Origin: Dyella dinghuensis
GTDB taxonomy: Bacteria > Pseudomonadota > Gammaproteobacteria > Xanthomonadales > Rhodanobacteraceae
DNA: 64,000 nucleotides
Direction: 5' to 3'
Assembly: GCF_003977615.1 (NCBI RefSeq)
Contig: NZ_RYZR01000002.1
Span: 1,214-65,213, forward strand
Shown here in pieces: positions 1 to 9,848 of this stretch; the stretch's first letter is position 1; every line of letters begins with the position of its first letter. A program made the translations under genes and the position numbers. Below the pieces are notes generated by a model that saw only the letters and a list, made by a program, of their open reading frames with translations, was not told the origin of the DNA and searched no databases.

Positions 1-391
1 CTGCCCGCAGAAGGTTGTGATCGACCTGAAGGGCGTCAACTTCAAGTTCGACCGTCCGAAGAAGGGCGAGACCAACATCGAGCCGACGCTGGCAGTGCCG
101 AGCAGCGACTCGCTGGCCATCCTCGACCAGGCTGTGGACACGCTGAAGCGTTACCCGCAGGTGCATGTGACGGTCGCTGGTTACACCGACGGCGTGGGTA
201 CGCCGGCGTACAACCAGGGCCTGTCGGAGCGTCGTGCGAAGATCGTGTACGACTACCTGACCTCGCATGGTATCGACGCAAGCCGTCTGGAAGGTCCGAT
301 CGGTCATGGCATGAACGACCCGATCGACACCAACAAGACCGCCGAAGGTCGCGCTCGCAACCGTCGTACGGAACTGCAGGTTCAGCAGTAA
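1..391 (+). CDS. OmpA family outer membrane protein, C-terminal part (5' truncated by window)
   Basis: The reading frame is open from the first bases of the window (codons start at base 2), so only the C-terminal part is visible. It carries an OmpA-like peptidoglycan-binding domain. The segment reading VNFKFD matches the usual xVxFxFDS strand of the family, and the GYTDG, YNQGLSERRA and NRRTEL motifs are the conserved blocks whose Asp and Arg hold meso-diaminopimelate of the cell wall. The protein therefore probably tethers the outer membrane to peptidoglycan. The upstream beta-barrel or other N-terminal module cannot be seen. A strong terminator follows directly, so this is the last gene of its transcript. 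The domain is certain; the exact family (OmpA porin versus other OmpA-domain protein) is not. Confidence 0.9.
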   Translation, partial: CPQKVVIDLKGVNFKFDRPKKGETNIEPTLAVPSSDSLAILDQAVDTLKRYPQVHVTVAGYTDGVGTPAYNQGLSERRAKIVYDYLTSHGIDASRLEGPIGHGMNDPIDTNKTAEGRARNRRTELQVQQ

Positions 392-410
392 TCGAACGGC
401 AAGCAACACG

Positions 411-440
411 AAAAAGCCCGGCACACGCCGGGCTTTTTCT
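411..440 (+). terminator. Rho-independent terminator after the OmpA-type gene
   Basis: A GC-rich stem (AAAAAGCCCGGC / GCCGGGCTTTTT) with a four-base ACAC loop lies 20 bases after the stop codon. A T-run follows the stem on the plus strand, and the A-run on the other side makes it symmetrical. Confidence 0.9.
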
Positions 441-475
441 TTGTCCGCGCAAAACCCGAGTAGGCTTGCAAGCCG

Positions 476-1222
476 ATGCCCGCACCACGTAACTCGTCGT
501 CCAATCAGGCACGCTTCGGTCTCGCACGCGTGCTCAGCAAGCTTGGCGTGTGTTCACGCAGTCAGGCCGAGCGCGCCGTGCGCGAGGGCAGGGTAAGCGT
601 GGATGGCCGCGTAGTGCTGGATCCGGAACGACCTGCCGATCCCGAGCGTCAACGCATTTTCCTGGATGGCGAGGCTGTATCCGCTGCCAAACGGGTGTAC
701 ATCGCGATCAACAAACCACGTGGCGTGGTTGTGAGCGCAGCAGACGAACAGGGTCGCGATACCGTGTACGAATTGCTGGCGGCATCCGGTCTGCCATGGC
801 TTGGCCCTGTAGGGCGTCTGGACAAAGCGAGCGAAGGTTTGTTGCTGTTGAGCAACGATAGCGTTTGGGCGGCCCATCTCACCGATCCACGCTTCCACGT
901 CGATAAGACTTACCACGTGCAAATCGACACGATTCCCGACCAGCTCTTGCTGGATCGGATGATTCAAGGCATCGCAGACAAAAACGAAACGCTCGCTGCA
1001 AAACGCGTAGCGCTACTGCGTTCCGGCGAGAAAAATGCGTGGCTGGAAGTGGTTCTGGATGAAGGCCGTAATCGGCATATCCGGCGCTTGCTGGAAGCCC
1101 AGGGCATCGGTGTACTTCGATTGATTCGGGTAGCCATCGGCAATCTGGCCCTCGGCAATCTCACCAAGGGTCAGTGGCGGCATTTGAGCGAAGAAGAAGT
1201 GGCGGCTTTGCAAACGCACTGA
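476..1222 (+). CDS. 16S/23S rRNA pseudouridine synthase, RsuA/RluB/RluE/RluF family
   Basis: This 248-residue protein has an N-terminal S4 RNA-binding domain (about residues 15-75, with the SKLGVCSRSQAE helix) followed by a PseudoU_synth_2 catalytic domain. The catalytic block GRLDKASEGLLLLSND places the nucleophilic Asp at residue 116. A second conserved block, EGRNRHIRRLLEAQG, is near the C-terminus. The family isomerises specific uridines of rRNA to pseudouridine. S4 plus this short catalytic domain fits RsuA/RluB/RluF rather than RluA/C/D, but the exact rRNA target cannot be read from sequence alone. It starts 36 bases after the preceding terminator, so it has its own promoter, and it converges on kbl. 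Confidence 0.9.
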   Translation: MPAPRNSSSNQARFGLARVLSKLGVCSRSQAERAVREGRVSVDGRVVLDPERPADPERQRIFLDGEAVSAAKRVYIAINKPRGVVVSAADEQGRDTVYELLAASGLPWLGPVGRLDKASEGLLLLSNDSVWAAHLTDPRFHVDKTYHVQIDTIPDQLLLDRMIQGIADKNETLAAKRVALLRSGEKNAWLEVVLDEGRNRHIRRLLEAQGIGVLRLIRVAIGNLALGNLTKGQWRHLSEEEVAALQTH

Positions 1223-1265
1223 CGCCGCCAGCTGGCCTCCCCCCGCAAAGAGAGAGGCAACAGGT

Positions 1266-2465
1266 TCAGGCAGCAATAATGCCCAGCGATCGTGCGACTT
1301 TCGTAAACGCGGCAATCGCGCGATCCAGATGTTCGCGTGTATGTGCGGCGCTCATCTGCGTACGAATGCGCGCCTGACCTTGCGGCACGACAGGGTAGAA
1401 GAAACCCGTAACGTAAATGCCTTCCTCAAGCAGCCCGGCAGCCATCGCCTGCGCCTTCTTCGCGTCGTACACCATCACCGGCACGATCGGATGCACGCCC
1501 GGCTTGATATCAAAACCCGCCTTCGTCATCTGCTCGCGGAAATAACGCGTGTTTTCCTGCACGCGCTCGCGCAAGTCGCCTGCCGAGCCGAGCATGTCGA
1601 ACACCTTGATGGCCGCTGCGACGACGTGCGGAGGCAAGGAGTTCGAGAACAGATACGGACGCGAGCGCTGACGCAACATCTCGATCACTTCCGCGCGGCC
1701 GGTCGTGAAACCGCCCAGGGCGCCGCCTAATGCCTTGCCGAGCGTTCCGGTAAAGATATCGATCTTGTCCATCACGCCATGCACTTCGGCCGAACCGCGG
1801 CCGTGCGGGCCGAGGAAGCCTGTGCAATGGCATTCGTCGATGTGCACCAGTGCGTTGTACTTGGCGGCCAGTGCAGTGATCTTGTCGAGTGGTGCGATAA
1901 ATCCATCCATCGAGAACGCGCCATCGCTGGTGATCAGCTTGGTGCGCGCGCCCGCTGCATCGGCGGCTTTCAACTGCGCTTCCAGATCGGCCATATCGCA
2001 GTTTGCGTAACGGAAACGCTTGGCCTTGCACAAACGAATGCCATCGATGATCGATGCATGATTCAACGCATCGGAAATCACGGCATCTTCTTCACCGAAC
2101 AACGGTTCGTACAAGCCACCGTTGGCGTCGAAACAGGCGGCATAGAGAATCGTGTCTTCCGTGCCGAAGAATTCAGCGATCTTCTTTTCCAGCTGCTTGT
2201 GCAGATCCTGCGTGCCGCAGATGAAGCGCACCGACGCCATGCCGAAGCCATGCGTATCCAGCGCATCCTTGGCCGCCTGGATCACGTCGGGATGATCGGC
2301 AAGGCCGAGGTAATTGTTCGCGCAGAAGTTCAAAACCCTGCGGCCTCCCTCCAGCTCGATCTCGGCGGACTGCGGCGAGGTGATGATGCGCTCGGCCTTG
2401 AACAGGCCCTGTTCGCGGATGGATTCGAGTTCTTGGGCGTAACGCGCCTGGCCGGAGTAGCTCAT
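1266..2465 (-). CDS. kbl: Glycine C-acetyltransferase (2-amino-3-ketobutyrate CoA ligase)
   Basis: This PLP-dependent alpha-oxoamine synthase of about 399 residues is close to E. coli Kbl over its whole length. Recognisable blocks are [28 protein letters not shown], the Schiff-base lysine motif [10 protein letters not shown] (near residue 245) and the C-terminal [20 protein letters not shown]. It cleaves 2-amino-3-ketobutyrate with CoA into glycine and acetyl-CoA, completing threonine degradation begun by Tdh, encoded about 4 kb upstream on the same strand. I chose the ATG giving MSYSGQ; a TTG ten codons upstream is also open. Neither has a good Shine-Dalgarno sequence. Unlike the usual adjacent kbl-tdh pair, a large DUF748 gene lies between them here. 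Confidence 0.95.
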   Translation of the reverse strand: MSYSGQARYAQELESIREQGLFKAERIITSPQSAEIELEGGRRVLNFCANNYLGLADHPDVIQAAKDALDTHGFGMASVRFICGTQDLHKQLEKKIAEFFGTEDTILYAACFDANGGLYEPLFGEEDAVISDALNHASIIDGIRLCKAKRFRYANCDMADLEAQLKAADAAGARTKLITSDGAFSMDGFIAPLDKITALAAKYNALVHIDECHCTGFLGPHGRGSAEVHGVMDKIDIFTGTLGKALGGALGGFTTGRAEVIEMLRQRSRPYLFSNSLPPHVVAAAIKVFDMLGSAGDLRERVQENTRYFREQMTKAGFDIKPGVHPIVPVMVYDAKKAQAMAAGLLEEGIYVTGFFYPVVPQGQARIRTQMSAAHTREHLDRAIAAFTKVARSLGIIAA

Positions 2466-2545
2466 GGGGACATGCCGAGATGGGGAAAGCGCCAATTGTC
2501 GGTCTTTCTGGCGCCGGGGGAAACCATGACTCTCGGAAGGCGGAG

Positions 2546-2563
2546 CCCGCCGTTGCAGGCGGG
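2546..2563 (-). terminator. Short GC hairpin between the DUF748 gene and kbl
   Basis: The arms CCCGCC and GGCGGG enclose a six-base loop in the 111-bp gap. No T-run follows, so it may be a pause or attenuation site rather than a true terminator. Confidence 0.3.
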
Positions 2564-2576
2564 TCGTTTGCGGGGC

Positions 2577-5500
2577 TTAGTGCAAACCGAAGTCGTCGCG
2601 CGTTGTCTTGCCCTTGTCGTCGATGCCCTGAGCGTCAAGCTTGGGCGCCAGCACGAACACGCGGCCATCGTCGATCTTGCCATGCATGTATTGGCGCACC
2701 GCATCGGCACGCCGCTCGGCAAGATGGCGCAGCGCATCCTGATCGACCACGACGTTGGCTTCCATGAGTTTGATCATGGTGTCCGGCGGCTCCGACTTCG
2801 CCAGGCCAACGAGATCGCGCGGCTTCTTGAACTTGTCGTGCTTGTACGCCTTTTCCAGATACTTGTTGTAATCGTCCGTACCCGGTTTCACCGGTGCAGC
2901 GGTGGCCGCAGCCGTGCCGATGTCGTCGGCTTCCTCTTTTTGCACCAGGTCATCCACCATTACCTTGCGCAAGCCATCCTGATCGACGGACGGATCGACA
3001 CGACCAGTGATGTCCAGCTTCAGATCGGGCTTCTTATTGAGAATGTCGACAATCTGCACCAAGCGCGCGTTGGCTTGCGCATCCAGCTTGTCCGAACCGG
3101 GCGCAAATTCCACATAGCCCAGATCCTGATTACCGCCACCACCCACCGCGGAAGCCAGCAACCGGAACGGGGCTGTTACTGCGCGCTTGATCAGATTGAC
3201 GAAGGCCTGCCAGATCACACCACCCAGACTGAAATGCGGATCGTTGAGCGAGCCCGACACCGGCACATGAATATCGATGTTGCCGTTGGAATCCTTCAAC
3301 AATGCAACGGCGAGTTTCACCGGGAGATGACTCACACCGGGCCCTTCGATGCGATCGCCAAAGGTTAGCTGTGTCAGCACGATGTGATTGTCGGCGTTCA
3401 ACTTGCCCTGATCGAGTTGGTAATGCACATCCATCGTCAGGCGTCCCTTGGTGATGGGATAGCCCGCGTATTTGCCCGAATACGGCGACAGATGCGTCAG
3501 CTCGATATCGTTCGCGCCTGCTTTGATGTCCAGAAACGCAACCGGTGTAAGCGGATTGATCGTGCCGGTGATGTTGACCGGTGAGTTGTTGTCGATCGAA
3601 CCTTGCAGCGTCACGTCAGCCGGCGTGCCGGTAGTGGCGGTGCCGAATGCACCGATCTTGCCCGCCAGTTGCGTGATGTTGGCGGTGTAATTGGGTTTGA
3701 TGAAGTTGTCCGTGTAATTGAGGTTGCCGTTGGACAACACGATCTGGCCAATATGAATGTCTGCGGGCGGTGCTGCCGTGGTGCTGGCGCTGGCAACGTT
3801 AGCCGTGGTCGACGTGCCGCCACCTGCAGCGCGCGTGACTTCCTTGGGCGGTGGCGGTGCGGTAGCAGCCGGAGCAGGGCCATTCTGTGCGCGCGTCACC
3901 GAAACGGGCGCCTCGGCAGGATTGGAAACCACATCCTGGATATTGATACGACCGTTCGCGTTGACGATCACGCGTGCGTAGAAATCATCGAGCCCGATAC
4001 CGCCGATATCGACCTGCGGCGCACCTTCGCCCATGCGCACCTTCATGTTTGTAAGCGAGAGCGAATTCCAGCGCAGAAAATCATCGTTGGTGACCTTATC
4101 GAGCACATGCACACGACTGAGCACGACGCGGCCTTGATAGTTCACCAGCGGATCGGGCTTGTGATCGCGGTAACGCGCGCGTCCATTCAAGCTCAGCAGC
4201 GCGGTGTCGACGCGAACATTCAACGGCACCTTCACCAGCGACTCGAAGGGCGCTACGTCCAGACGTGTTGCCACAATACGCAGATCCGCATCTGCAGGTT
4301 GCGGCTTCACCGTTCCGTCCACATTGAATTTGCCGCGGCCGATGCCACCGGCAAGATTCAGTTTGATCGGTTTGTGCATATCGTCGGAAAGATTGTCGAG
4401 GCCGAATTTGTCGGCTTTGATGACGATATGTCCGTCCTTGTTTGGCAGCGTCGGATCTGTGAACCCGAACGTGCTTCCATCCACACCCAGATGCGTAATG
4501 CTCCAATGCCACGGCGGCGATGCCGCTGCTTTGCCGTGACTGGGTGGCGAGGGTTTCATCAAACGCGTGAGATCGATGCTTCCATCCTTCAGACGGCGCG
4601 CGTCGATCTTCAAGCCATCCATCGTCACGTTACTGAGCTGCGCGACGCTGCTGCCGAGATCCAGATGTGAGATCTCCGTCGTCAGCGCTTGCCATGTCAC
4701 GGGTTTGTGTCCGTGCTGATCCAGCGCAAAATTATTCACGACGAGTTTGCTGCCATCCATGGTCAGCTCCATCGTCTTGCTCCAATCGGCCTGCAGATGC
4801 ATGTCGCCATCGAGCGTGCCGCTGGCGATTTGTGCGTTGAGCATGGAGGGCGCCATGCCCATCAACGGGTCGAGCGCCACGTTGTTCATCGTCACTTCGC
4901 CATTGAAGCGACTGGTGCTCATGAACAAGTTGCCGGTGGCGTGCAGGTTGCCGCCATTGAGGCCGGACGTGAGGTCGATGGTGCCCGGTTGCGCAGACAC
5001 AGTGGAGAGATTGCGGATCGATCCGTTGAGACTGCCTAGCGTCAACCGCGCCGGTTTGTCGCTGGTGAGGTCGGTGTATTCAAGCGCACTGTTCTGCAGG
5101 CCGAGCGTATCGATGTGCGCATCGGTGGGCGGCGTCCCCGGCTTCGGCGGTGGTTTGTCCTTGCCGAGCAAGCTATCGAAATTCGTGCGGCCACCCGGCA
5201 ACTTGGCGTAATGCAGCGTCGCTTGATTAATCTGGATCGTGCCAAAGTGATAACGCGATACCAGCGGTTCGACATCATCCAGTGCTGCGCTGCCGTGTCC
5301 CAACTCAAGCAGCTGTCCATTGTCCTGTCCGGTCAACGCAAGGTTGTCTGCTTGCAACTGACCTTTGAGGATCAATTGCTGCGTCGGCTTGGTATCGATG
5401 AAATTCAGTTCGAGATGACCCGACAACTGTCCGCTGGGAATTTGTGCCGGAAGCGGCTCGGGTACGTACGCGAGATAGCGCGGCAGATCGAAATGATCCA

Positions 5501-6233
5501 GCGTAAAACCGATAGTCGACTCGTGGCTATCTGCAAACGGTTTGGTCTGACCTTCAATACGCAACGGACTGCCGTCGACCTGCATGGCGAGCAGCGGCTG
5601 CACGAAGATATCGACGTCGTGCGGCAGGTTGGCGATGAACGGAATGCCCAGTTCCAGCTGCGAGATACGATGCGCGGTGTTTTGCACCTTGTCGTCGAAC
5701 GTAATGTCGCCGTTGTGCACGCTGATGTTGGATAACGCAAAGCGCGCGGGCGACGCATTCGGATCTGCAGGCTTCGCATTGAAGCGCTGGATGATATCGG
5801 TGAAGTTGAATTCCTGTGGTCCGGTGCGCGCGATGTGTATCTGCGGCGTTTGCACCAGCAGCTGATCCAGCACCGGCGCCATGTGGAAAACCGAACCCCA
5901 CGACGCATCCACCACCAACTGGTCCACATCGACGAACGGCGATGTGCCATCACGATCGGCAATATGCAGCTTGTCCACTTCCACCCGCAGGGTGTACGGA
6001 TTGAAGTGAATGGCACCGATGGAAACCTGGCGGCCTAGCATGGCGCCGAGCCGTGTTTGTGCCTGATTCTTGATGATCGACGGCGCGATGAAGAAGCCGA
6101 ACAGGCCTACAAGCACCAGGAATATGACAATGACCAGCGCCGTGATGCGCAGGCCGCGCGATCGATATAGGCCCTTCGCGCGTTCGCGCCCAGCCTCGAT
6201 CATGGAACCAGGGGACGATTTTTGGTTTGCCAT
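2577..6233 (-). CDS. DUF748 / AsmA-like giant inner-membrane-anchored protein with OmpA-like C-terminal segment
   Basis: This 1218-residue protein has one N-terminal membrane anchor (about residues 30-51, rich in Val, Leu and Phe) and then a very long, beta-rich, presumably periplasmic body. The repeated pattern of short beta segments such as LGRQVSIGAIHFNPYTL and LDLGSSVAQLSNVTMDGL is typical of AsmA/DUF748 proteins, now thought to form bridge-like lipid-transfer grooves between membranes. A Pro/Ala/Thr-rich stretch splits the middle near residue 800. The C-terminal region around residues 1035-1085 (VEFAPGSDKLDAQANARL, then LDITGRVDP) resembles an OmpA peptidoglycan-binding fold, as in other DUF748 proteins. 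The start is the ATG giving MANQKSS; the frame upstream is open but unlikely. Its position between tdh and kbl has no obvious metabolic logic. The exact function is unproven. Confidence 0.85.
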   Translation of the reverse strand: MANQKSSPGSMIEAGRERAKGLYRSRGLRITALVIVIFLVLVGLFGFFIAPSIIKNQAQTRLGAMLGRQVSIGAIHFNPYTLRVEVDKLHIADRDGTSPFVDVDQLVVDASWGSVFHMAPVLDQLLVQTPQIHIARTGPQEFNFTDIIQRFNAKPADPNASPARFALSNISVHNGDITFDDKVQNTAHRISQLELGIPFIANLPHDVDIFVQPLLAMQVDGSPLRIEGQTKPFADSHESTIGFTLDHFDLPRYLAYVPEPLPAQIPSGQLSGHLELNFIDTKPTQQLILKGQLQADNLALTGQDNGQLLELGHGSAALDDVEPLVSRYHFGTIQINQATLHYAKLPGGRTNFDSLLGKDKPPPKPGTPPTDAHIDTLGLQNSALEYTDLTSDKPARLTLGSLNGSIRNLSTVSAQPGTIDLTSGLNGGNLHATGNLFMSTSRFNGEVTMNNVALDPLMGMAPSMLNAQIASGTLDGDMHLQADWSKTMELTMDGSKLVVNNFALDQHGHKPVTWQALTTEISHLDLGSSVAQLSNVTMDGLKIDARRLKDGSIDLTRLMKPSPPSHGKAAASPPWHWSITHLGVDGSTFGFTDPTLPNKDGHIVIKADKFGLDNLSDDMHKPIKLNLAGGIGRGKFNVDGTVKPQPADADLRIVATRLDVAPFESLVKVPLNVRVDTALLSLNGRARYRDHKPDPLVNYQGRVVLSRVHVLDKVTNDDFLRWNSLSLTNMKVRMGEGAPQVDIGGIGLDDFYARVIVNANGRINIQDVVSNPAEAPVSVTRAQNGPAPAATAPPPPKEVTRAAGGGTSTTANVASASTTAAPPADIHIGQIVLSNGNLNYTDNFIKPNYTANITQLAGKIGAFGTATTGTPADVTLQGSIDNNSPVNITGTINPLTPVAFLDIKAGANDIELTHLSPYSGKYAGYPITKGRLTMDVHYQLDQGKLNADNHIVLTQLTFGDRIEGPGVSHLPVKLAVALLKDSNGNIDIHVPVSGSLNDPHFSLGGVIWQAFVNLIKRAVTAPFRLLASAVGGGGNQDLGYVEFAPGSDKLDAQANARLVQIVDILNKKPDLKLDITGRVDPSVDQDGLRKVMVDDLVQKEEADDIGTAAATAAPVKPGTDDYNKYLEKAYKHDKFKKPRDLVGLAKSEPPDTMIKLMEANVVVDQDALRHLAERRADAVRQYMHGKIDDGRVFVLAPKLDAQGIDDKGKTTRDDFGLH

Positions 6234-6475
6234 AACCACGATGCTCCCGTGACATCGCGGACCGACCGTGCCCAGCAGTGCTAGCCGTGCACATCCGTAA
6301 GCCAAATACTCAAGTCGGCACGCCTGTCAGGGAGTGTAACGTGCAGCGTAGGGATTTGCGCAGTGTTGGCGACGCAGTTCATGAACCGCGTCACCGGGAA
6401 ACGATTTCAAGCGCGGCGCCCGCTCGGTGGGAGAGGGCGCCGTCAGACCCTCAACGTGGAAGAGGGGTCAAACGA

Positions 6476-7510
6476 TCAATGCCAGGAGCAAACGACCTTG
6501 CCGCACACGCCGGCATCCATCAGGTCGAAGCCTTTCTGGAAATCGTCGATATGAATCTGGTGCGTCAACACCTTCTGCAGCGGGAAGCCCGACAGCACCA
6601 TTTGCGTCATCTTGTACCAGGTCTCGTACATGCGACGGCCGTAAATGCCTTGCAGCGTGAGACCCTTGAAGATCACGCGATCCCAATCGATGCCTGCGCC
6701 CTTGGGCAGAATGCCCAGCAGCGCGATCTTGCCGCCGTTGTACATGCAATCGAGCATGTCGTTGAAGGCACGCGGATTGCCGCTCATTTCCAGACCGACG
6801 TCGAAGCCTTCCATGTGAAGGTCCTTCATCACATCTTTCAGCGACTGATTGGCAACGTTCACCACACGCGTCGCGCCCATGTCGGCGGCAAGTTTCAGGC
6901 GGTAATCGTTGACGTCGGTGACAACCACGTTACGTGCGCCGACATGCTTGGCGATACCTGCAGCGATGATGCCGATCGGGCCTGCGCCGGTAATCAGCAC
7001 GTCTTCGCCGATCAGATCGAATTCCAGCGCGCAATGTGCAGCGTTGCCGTAGGGATCGAAGAACGCCGCCAGTTCCGACGGAATCTGATCCGGAATCGGC
7101 CACAGGTTCGATGCGGGCATCGTCATGTATTCGGCGAAGGCACCGTTGCGGTTCACGCCGATACCGACGGTGTTCGGGCACAGATGCTGGCGGCCTGCAC
7201 GACAGTTACGGCAATGGCCGCAGACGATATGGCCCTCGGCGGAAACGCGGTCGCCAATCTTGTAGCCGGTCACGCCAGGGCCGATTTCCACAATGCGGCC
7301 GACGAATTCATGACCGATGGTCAGGCCGGGCTTGATGGTGCGCTGGGACCATTCGTCCCACTTGTAGATATGCAGGTCGGTACCGCAGATCGCGGTCTTT
7401 TCCAGTTTGATCAGCACCTCGTTCGGGCCAACTTCCGGTACGGGCACCTCTTCCATCCAGATGCCTTTCTCGGCATGGCGCTTGACCAGGGCTTTCATCG
7501 TTTGCGGCAT
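6476..7510 (-). CDS. tdh: L-threonine 3-dehydrogenase
   Basis: This 344-residue zinc-dependent medium-chain dehydrogenase is nearly collinear with E. coli Tdh (341 residues). It shows the catalytic-zinc block [30 protein letters not shown], the structural-zinc cysteines in [15 protein letters not shown], and the Rossmann loop GAGPIGI. It oxidises L-threonine with NAD+ to 2-amino-3-ketobutyrate, the substrate of Kbl. The ATG giving [10 protein letters not shown] was chosen; an ATG four codons further in (MKALVK) aligns with the E. coli start and is an alternative. It is separated from the downstream DUF748 gene by about 240 bases with no clear terminator, so cotranscription with kbl is uncertain. 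Confidence 0.96.
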   Translation of the reverse strand: MPQTMKALVKRHAEKGIWMEEVPVPEVGPNEVLIKLEKTAICGTDLHIYKWDEWSQRTIKPGLTIGHEFVGRIVEIGPGVTGYKIGDRVSAEGHIVCGHCRNCRAGRQHLCPNTVGIGVNRNGAFAEYMTMPASNLWPIPDQIPSELAAFFDPYGNAAHCALEFDLIGEDVLITGAGPIGIIAAGIAKHVGARNVVVTDVNDYRLKLAADMGATRVVNVANQSLKDVMKDLHMEGFDVGLEMSGNPRAFNDMLDCMYNGGKIALLGILPKGAGIDWDRVIFKGLTLQGIYGRRMYETWYKMTQMVLSGFPLQKVLTHQIHIDDFQKGFDLMDAGVCGKVVCSWH

Positions 7511-7616
7511 GGGGGATTTCCAAAAACGGGCGGGGAATTTAAGACAAGTCCGCAATTATAGATCGCCAGCCCGCTACCCTGCCTTGACGCACTGCGGCAT
7601 CAAGGCGCAACGCCCG

Positions 7617-8312
7617 TTACTGGGCGCCCAGCTGATCGTAGACGCGCTTGAATACGATGGGTTGTTTCAAATCCACCGGCGTCCACGTCTCCGTGACCGT
7701 CAGATGTTGGCCATCGGCCGATTTCGCCCAGTCCTGTTCCAGCCGGCTACCGTCGCTGAACTGCATCGTCAAATGCATACCATCCGATGAGACTTGGGTC
7801 TGTATTTGTGCCGTGCCGTTGAGCGACGGACGCGTGATGTTGTCGAACTTCGTATCGAGTCGATCGGTATTGTTGAAATCCACCTGCATGTCGGCGGTGC
7901 GTTGCTGGATGTTCAACAGTGCATCGTCCGCGAATAGGGGCGGAGTGGGATCCTTCGCCCCTTTGTTCTTGTCGAAGCTGTGGCTTTCTTCATAGTCATG
8001 ATTGCTGCCGCCACCATGACCGCCACCACCGCCGCCGTGGTGTCCACCGCCCTGGCCGCCAAGCAGGTCACCCACCGTCGACGGCGCTGACCCGTTGTCG
8101 CTCGAGGAATGGGCCGAGGGTGACTCTTCGTGCTTTTTTTCGGCGTGATAGCGCTTGTTGATGTCCGCCGCGCCGTCGCTTTGAGCGTCGTTGAGCTGCC
8201 ACAGGCCCGAGAAATCCGGTGCGGGTGGCGTCGCGGCTTTCGCGTTACCGCAAGAAAGCGATCCCACCGCAAGCACCAGGAACAACGAGCCGGAAAATTT
8301 CGATAGCGACAT
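7617..8312 (-). CDS. Exported hypothetical protein with a Gly/His-rich segment
   Basis: I do not recognise this 231-residue protein. The N-terminus is a signal peptide (MSLSKFSGSLFLVLAV, then a small-residue stretch ending AKA-A near residue 26). A cysteine at 21 sits in an imperfect lipobox, so a lipoprotein is possible. Residues about 84-104 are almost only Gly and His, a possible metal-binding or flexible linker. The C-terminal half (about 130-231) contains repeated polar beta-like stretches ending in TVTETWTPVDLKQPIVFKR. An in-frame ATG 11 codons upstream (base 8345) has a GAGG five bases before it and could be the true start. The gene diverges from miaA with a very short gap. Confidence 0.7.
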   Translation of the reverse strand: MSLSKFSGSLFLVLAVGSLSCGNAKAATPPAPDFSGLWQLNDAQSDGAADINKRYHAEKKHEESPSAHSSSDNGSAPSTVGDLLGGQGGGHHGGGGGGHGGGSNHDYEESHSFDKNKGAKDPTPPLFADDALLNIQQRTADMQVDFNNTDRLDTKFDNITRPSLNGTAQIQTQVSSDGMHLTMQFSDGSRLEQDWAKSADGQHLTVTETWTPVDLKQPIVFKRVYDQLGAQ

Positions 8313-8439
8313 GAGGCGGACTTCAAAAGGAGGTTGAACGATCATTGTGCCCTCATTGACGGAGGGTTTTGCAATCGAACGCGTCACGCGCGTTCCAGTG
8401 CACACGCGTGCACGGCTCGAGTGCCGATTAGAATGGGCG

Positions 8440-9381
8440 ATGCCCGTTGATCGCCGACCCCTCGCCATTTTTCTGATGGGCCCGACCGCGTCGGGCAAGA
8501 CCGCGCTGGCTTGCGCCTTGAGCGAGCAGTTCCCGCTTGGCTTGATCAGCGTCGATTCGGCGCTCGTGTATCGCGGTTTGGACATCGGCAGTGCCAAGCC
8601 CGACGCGGCAACGCTGGCGCGTTATCCGCACGCGCTGATCGACATTCGCGATCCCGCACAACCTTATTCGGCTGCCGATTTCAGCGCTGATGCGCAGGCG
8701 GCCATGCAACGCGTGCATCAGGCAGGCCAGGTGCCGTTGCTGGTCGGGGGTACGGGGCTCTATTTTCGGGCGCTCCAACGAGGGCTTTCGAGCCTTCCCG
8801 AAGCCGATACCGAGATACGTGCAAAGTTGGCTGAAGAGGCCGCCAGCATCGGTTGGGACGGCATGCACCGGCGTCTGGCGGAACTCGATCATGCAGCCGC
8901 CGAGCGGATCAAACCGGCCGATGCCCAGCGCATTCAGCGCGCCCTGGAAGTGATCGAGCTGACGGGTCAGCCGCTGAGTACCCAGCAGCAGGGCGGTCGG
9001 GGCGAACCTTTCCCGTGGCGAGTGCTCAAGCTGGCCCTGCTTCCCAAGGACCGGGCACCTCTTCATGCCCGAATCGCGAGGCGTTTTGACGACATGCTCC
9101 ACCAAGGCCTGCTCGAAGAAGTAGCCGCCTTACGCAAACGCGGCGACCTGCGGCCGGACCTGCCCGCCATCCGGGCGGTGGGTTACCGGCAGGCCTGGGA
9201 GCACCTGGAAGGCCTCCATGATGCCTCCGAGCTACGCAACAGGGGCATTTTCGCCACCCGGCAGTTAGCCAAGCGGCAGATCACCTGGTTGCGAAGCGAG
9301 CTCGACGCCCGCACGTTAGACCCTGAGAGTCCGCTTGTGGCCGCCTGGGCCACCGATGCCGTCCGGCTATTTCTTGGATGA
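8440..9381 (+). CDS. miaA: tRNA dimethylallyltransferase
   Basis: MiaA adds a dimethylallyl group to N6 of A37 in tRNAs reading UNN codons. The 313-residue protein (E. coli 316) has the P-loop GPTASGKT near residues 13-20, SVDSALVYRGLDIGSAKPD, the LIDIRDP block, LLVGGTGLYFRAL, and AIRAVGYRQAWEHLEG followed by TRQLAKRQITWLR. The ATG giving MPVDRR was chosen because the P-loop would otherwise lie unusually far in. It heads the conserved miaA-hfq-hflX-hflK-hflC-purA series, with about 180 bases before hfq in which hfq promoters are expected. Confidence 0.97.
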   Translation: MPVDRRPLAIFLMGPTASGKTALACALSEQFPLGLISVDSALVYRGLDIGSAKPDAATLARYPHALIDIRDPAQPYSAADFSADAQAAMQRVHQAGQVPLLVGGTGLYFRALQRGLSSLPEADTEIRAKLAEEAASIGWDGMHRRLAELDHAAAERIKPADAQRIQRALEVIELTGQPLSTQQQGGRGEPFPWRVLKLALLPKDRAPLHARIARRFDDMLHQGLLEEVAALRKRGDLRPDLPAIRAVGYRQAWEHLEGLHDASELRNRGIFATRQLAKRQITWLRSELDARTLDPESPLVAAWATDAVRLFLG

Positions 9382-9560
9382 CAACCTCGAGGCCATTCTT
9401 AAGCGAGGATGTGACCCAGTTTTGTTATCTCTTTGTCATAACTTACAAAACTCTTTCAACCACGATTTAAAAGCGGTTAACATTCAAGCGAACTCGGGCC
9501 GGGGCGCCGTTTGGCCCCACATTTCTTCGGCCCATCCGTGGCACGTGGGGGAGAACAACA

Positions 9561-9842
9561 ATGTCAAAAGGGCAATCCTTGCAAGATCCGTTTCTGAACG
9601 CTTTGCGCCGCGAGCGCGTACCGGTCGCTATTTACCTGGTCAACGGTATCAAGCTGCAGGGCACGATCGAATCCTTCGATCAGTTTGTCGTGCTGCTTCG
9701 AAACCAGGTCAGCCAGATGGTCTATAAGCACGCCATCTCCACAGTGGTCCCGAGCCGGAACGTGCGTGTCGGCAACGGTCATGAAGGCCATGACGGCCAT
9801 GAGAACCACCTCGAGGCGCACGCGTCGGCCGACGAAGGTTGA
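9561..9842 (+). CDS. hfq: RNA chaperone Hfq
   Basis: Hfq forms a hexameric ring that pairs small RNAs with mRNAs. The 93-residue protein has the Sm1 core ([21 protein letters not shown], split here at the Sm1 loop, then [19 protein letters not shown]) and the Sm2 YKHAIST signature. Proximal-face residues of the family (Gln8, Phe39-Asp40-Gln41, Lys56, His57) are all present at about those positions. The C-terminal tail is short and rich in His, Glu and Gly ([11 protein letters not shown]), unlike the longer E. coli tail. A strong GGGGGAG ribosome binding site precedes the ATG. hflX follows after only six bases. Confidence 0.98.
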   Translation: MSKGQSLQDPFLNALRRERVPVAIYLVNGIKLQGTIESFDQFVVLLRNQVSQMVYKHAISTVVPSRNVRVGNGHEGHDGHENHLEAHASADEG

Positions 9843-9848
9843 TCCACT

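Noticed and set aside
1779-3368. A 529-codon open frame on the plus strand
   Set aside because: It is antisense to kbl and the DUF748 gene, both strongly supported; the long opening reflects high GC.
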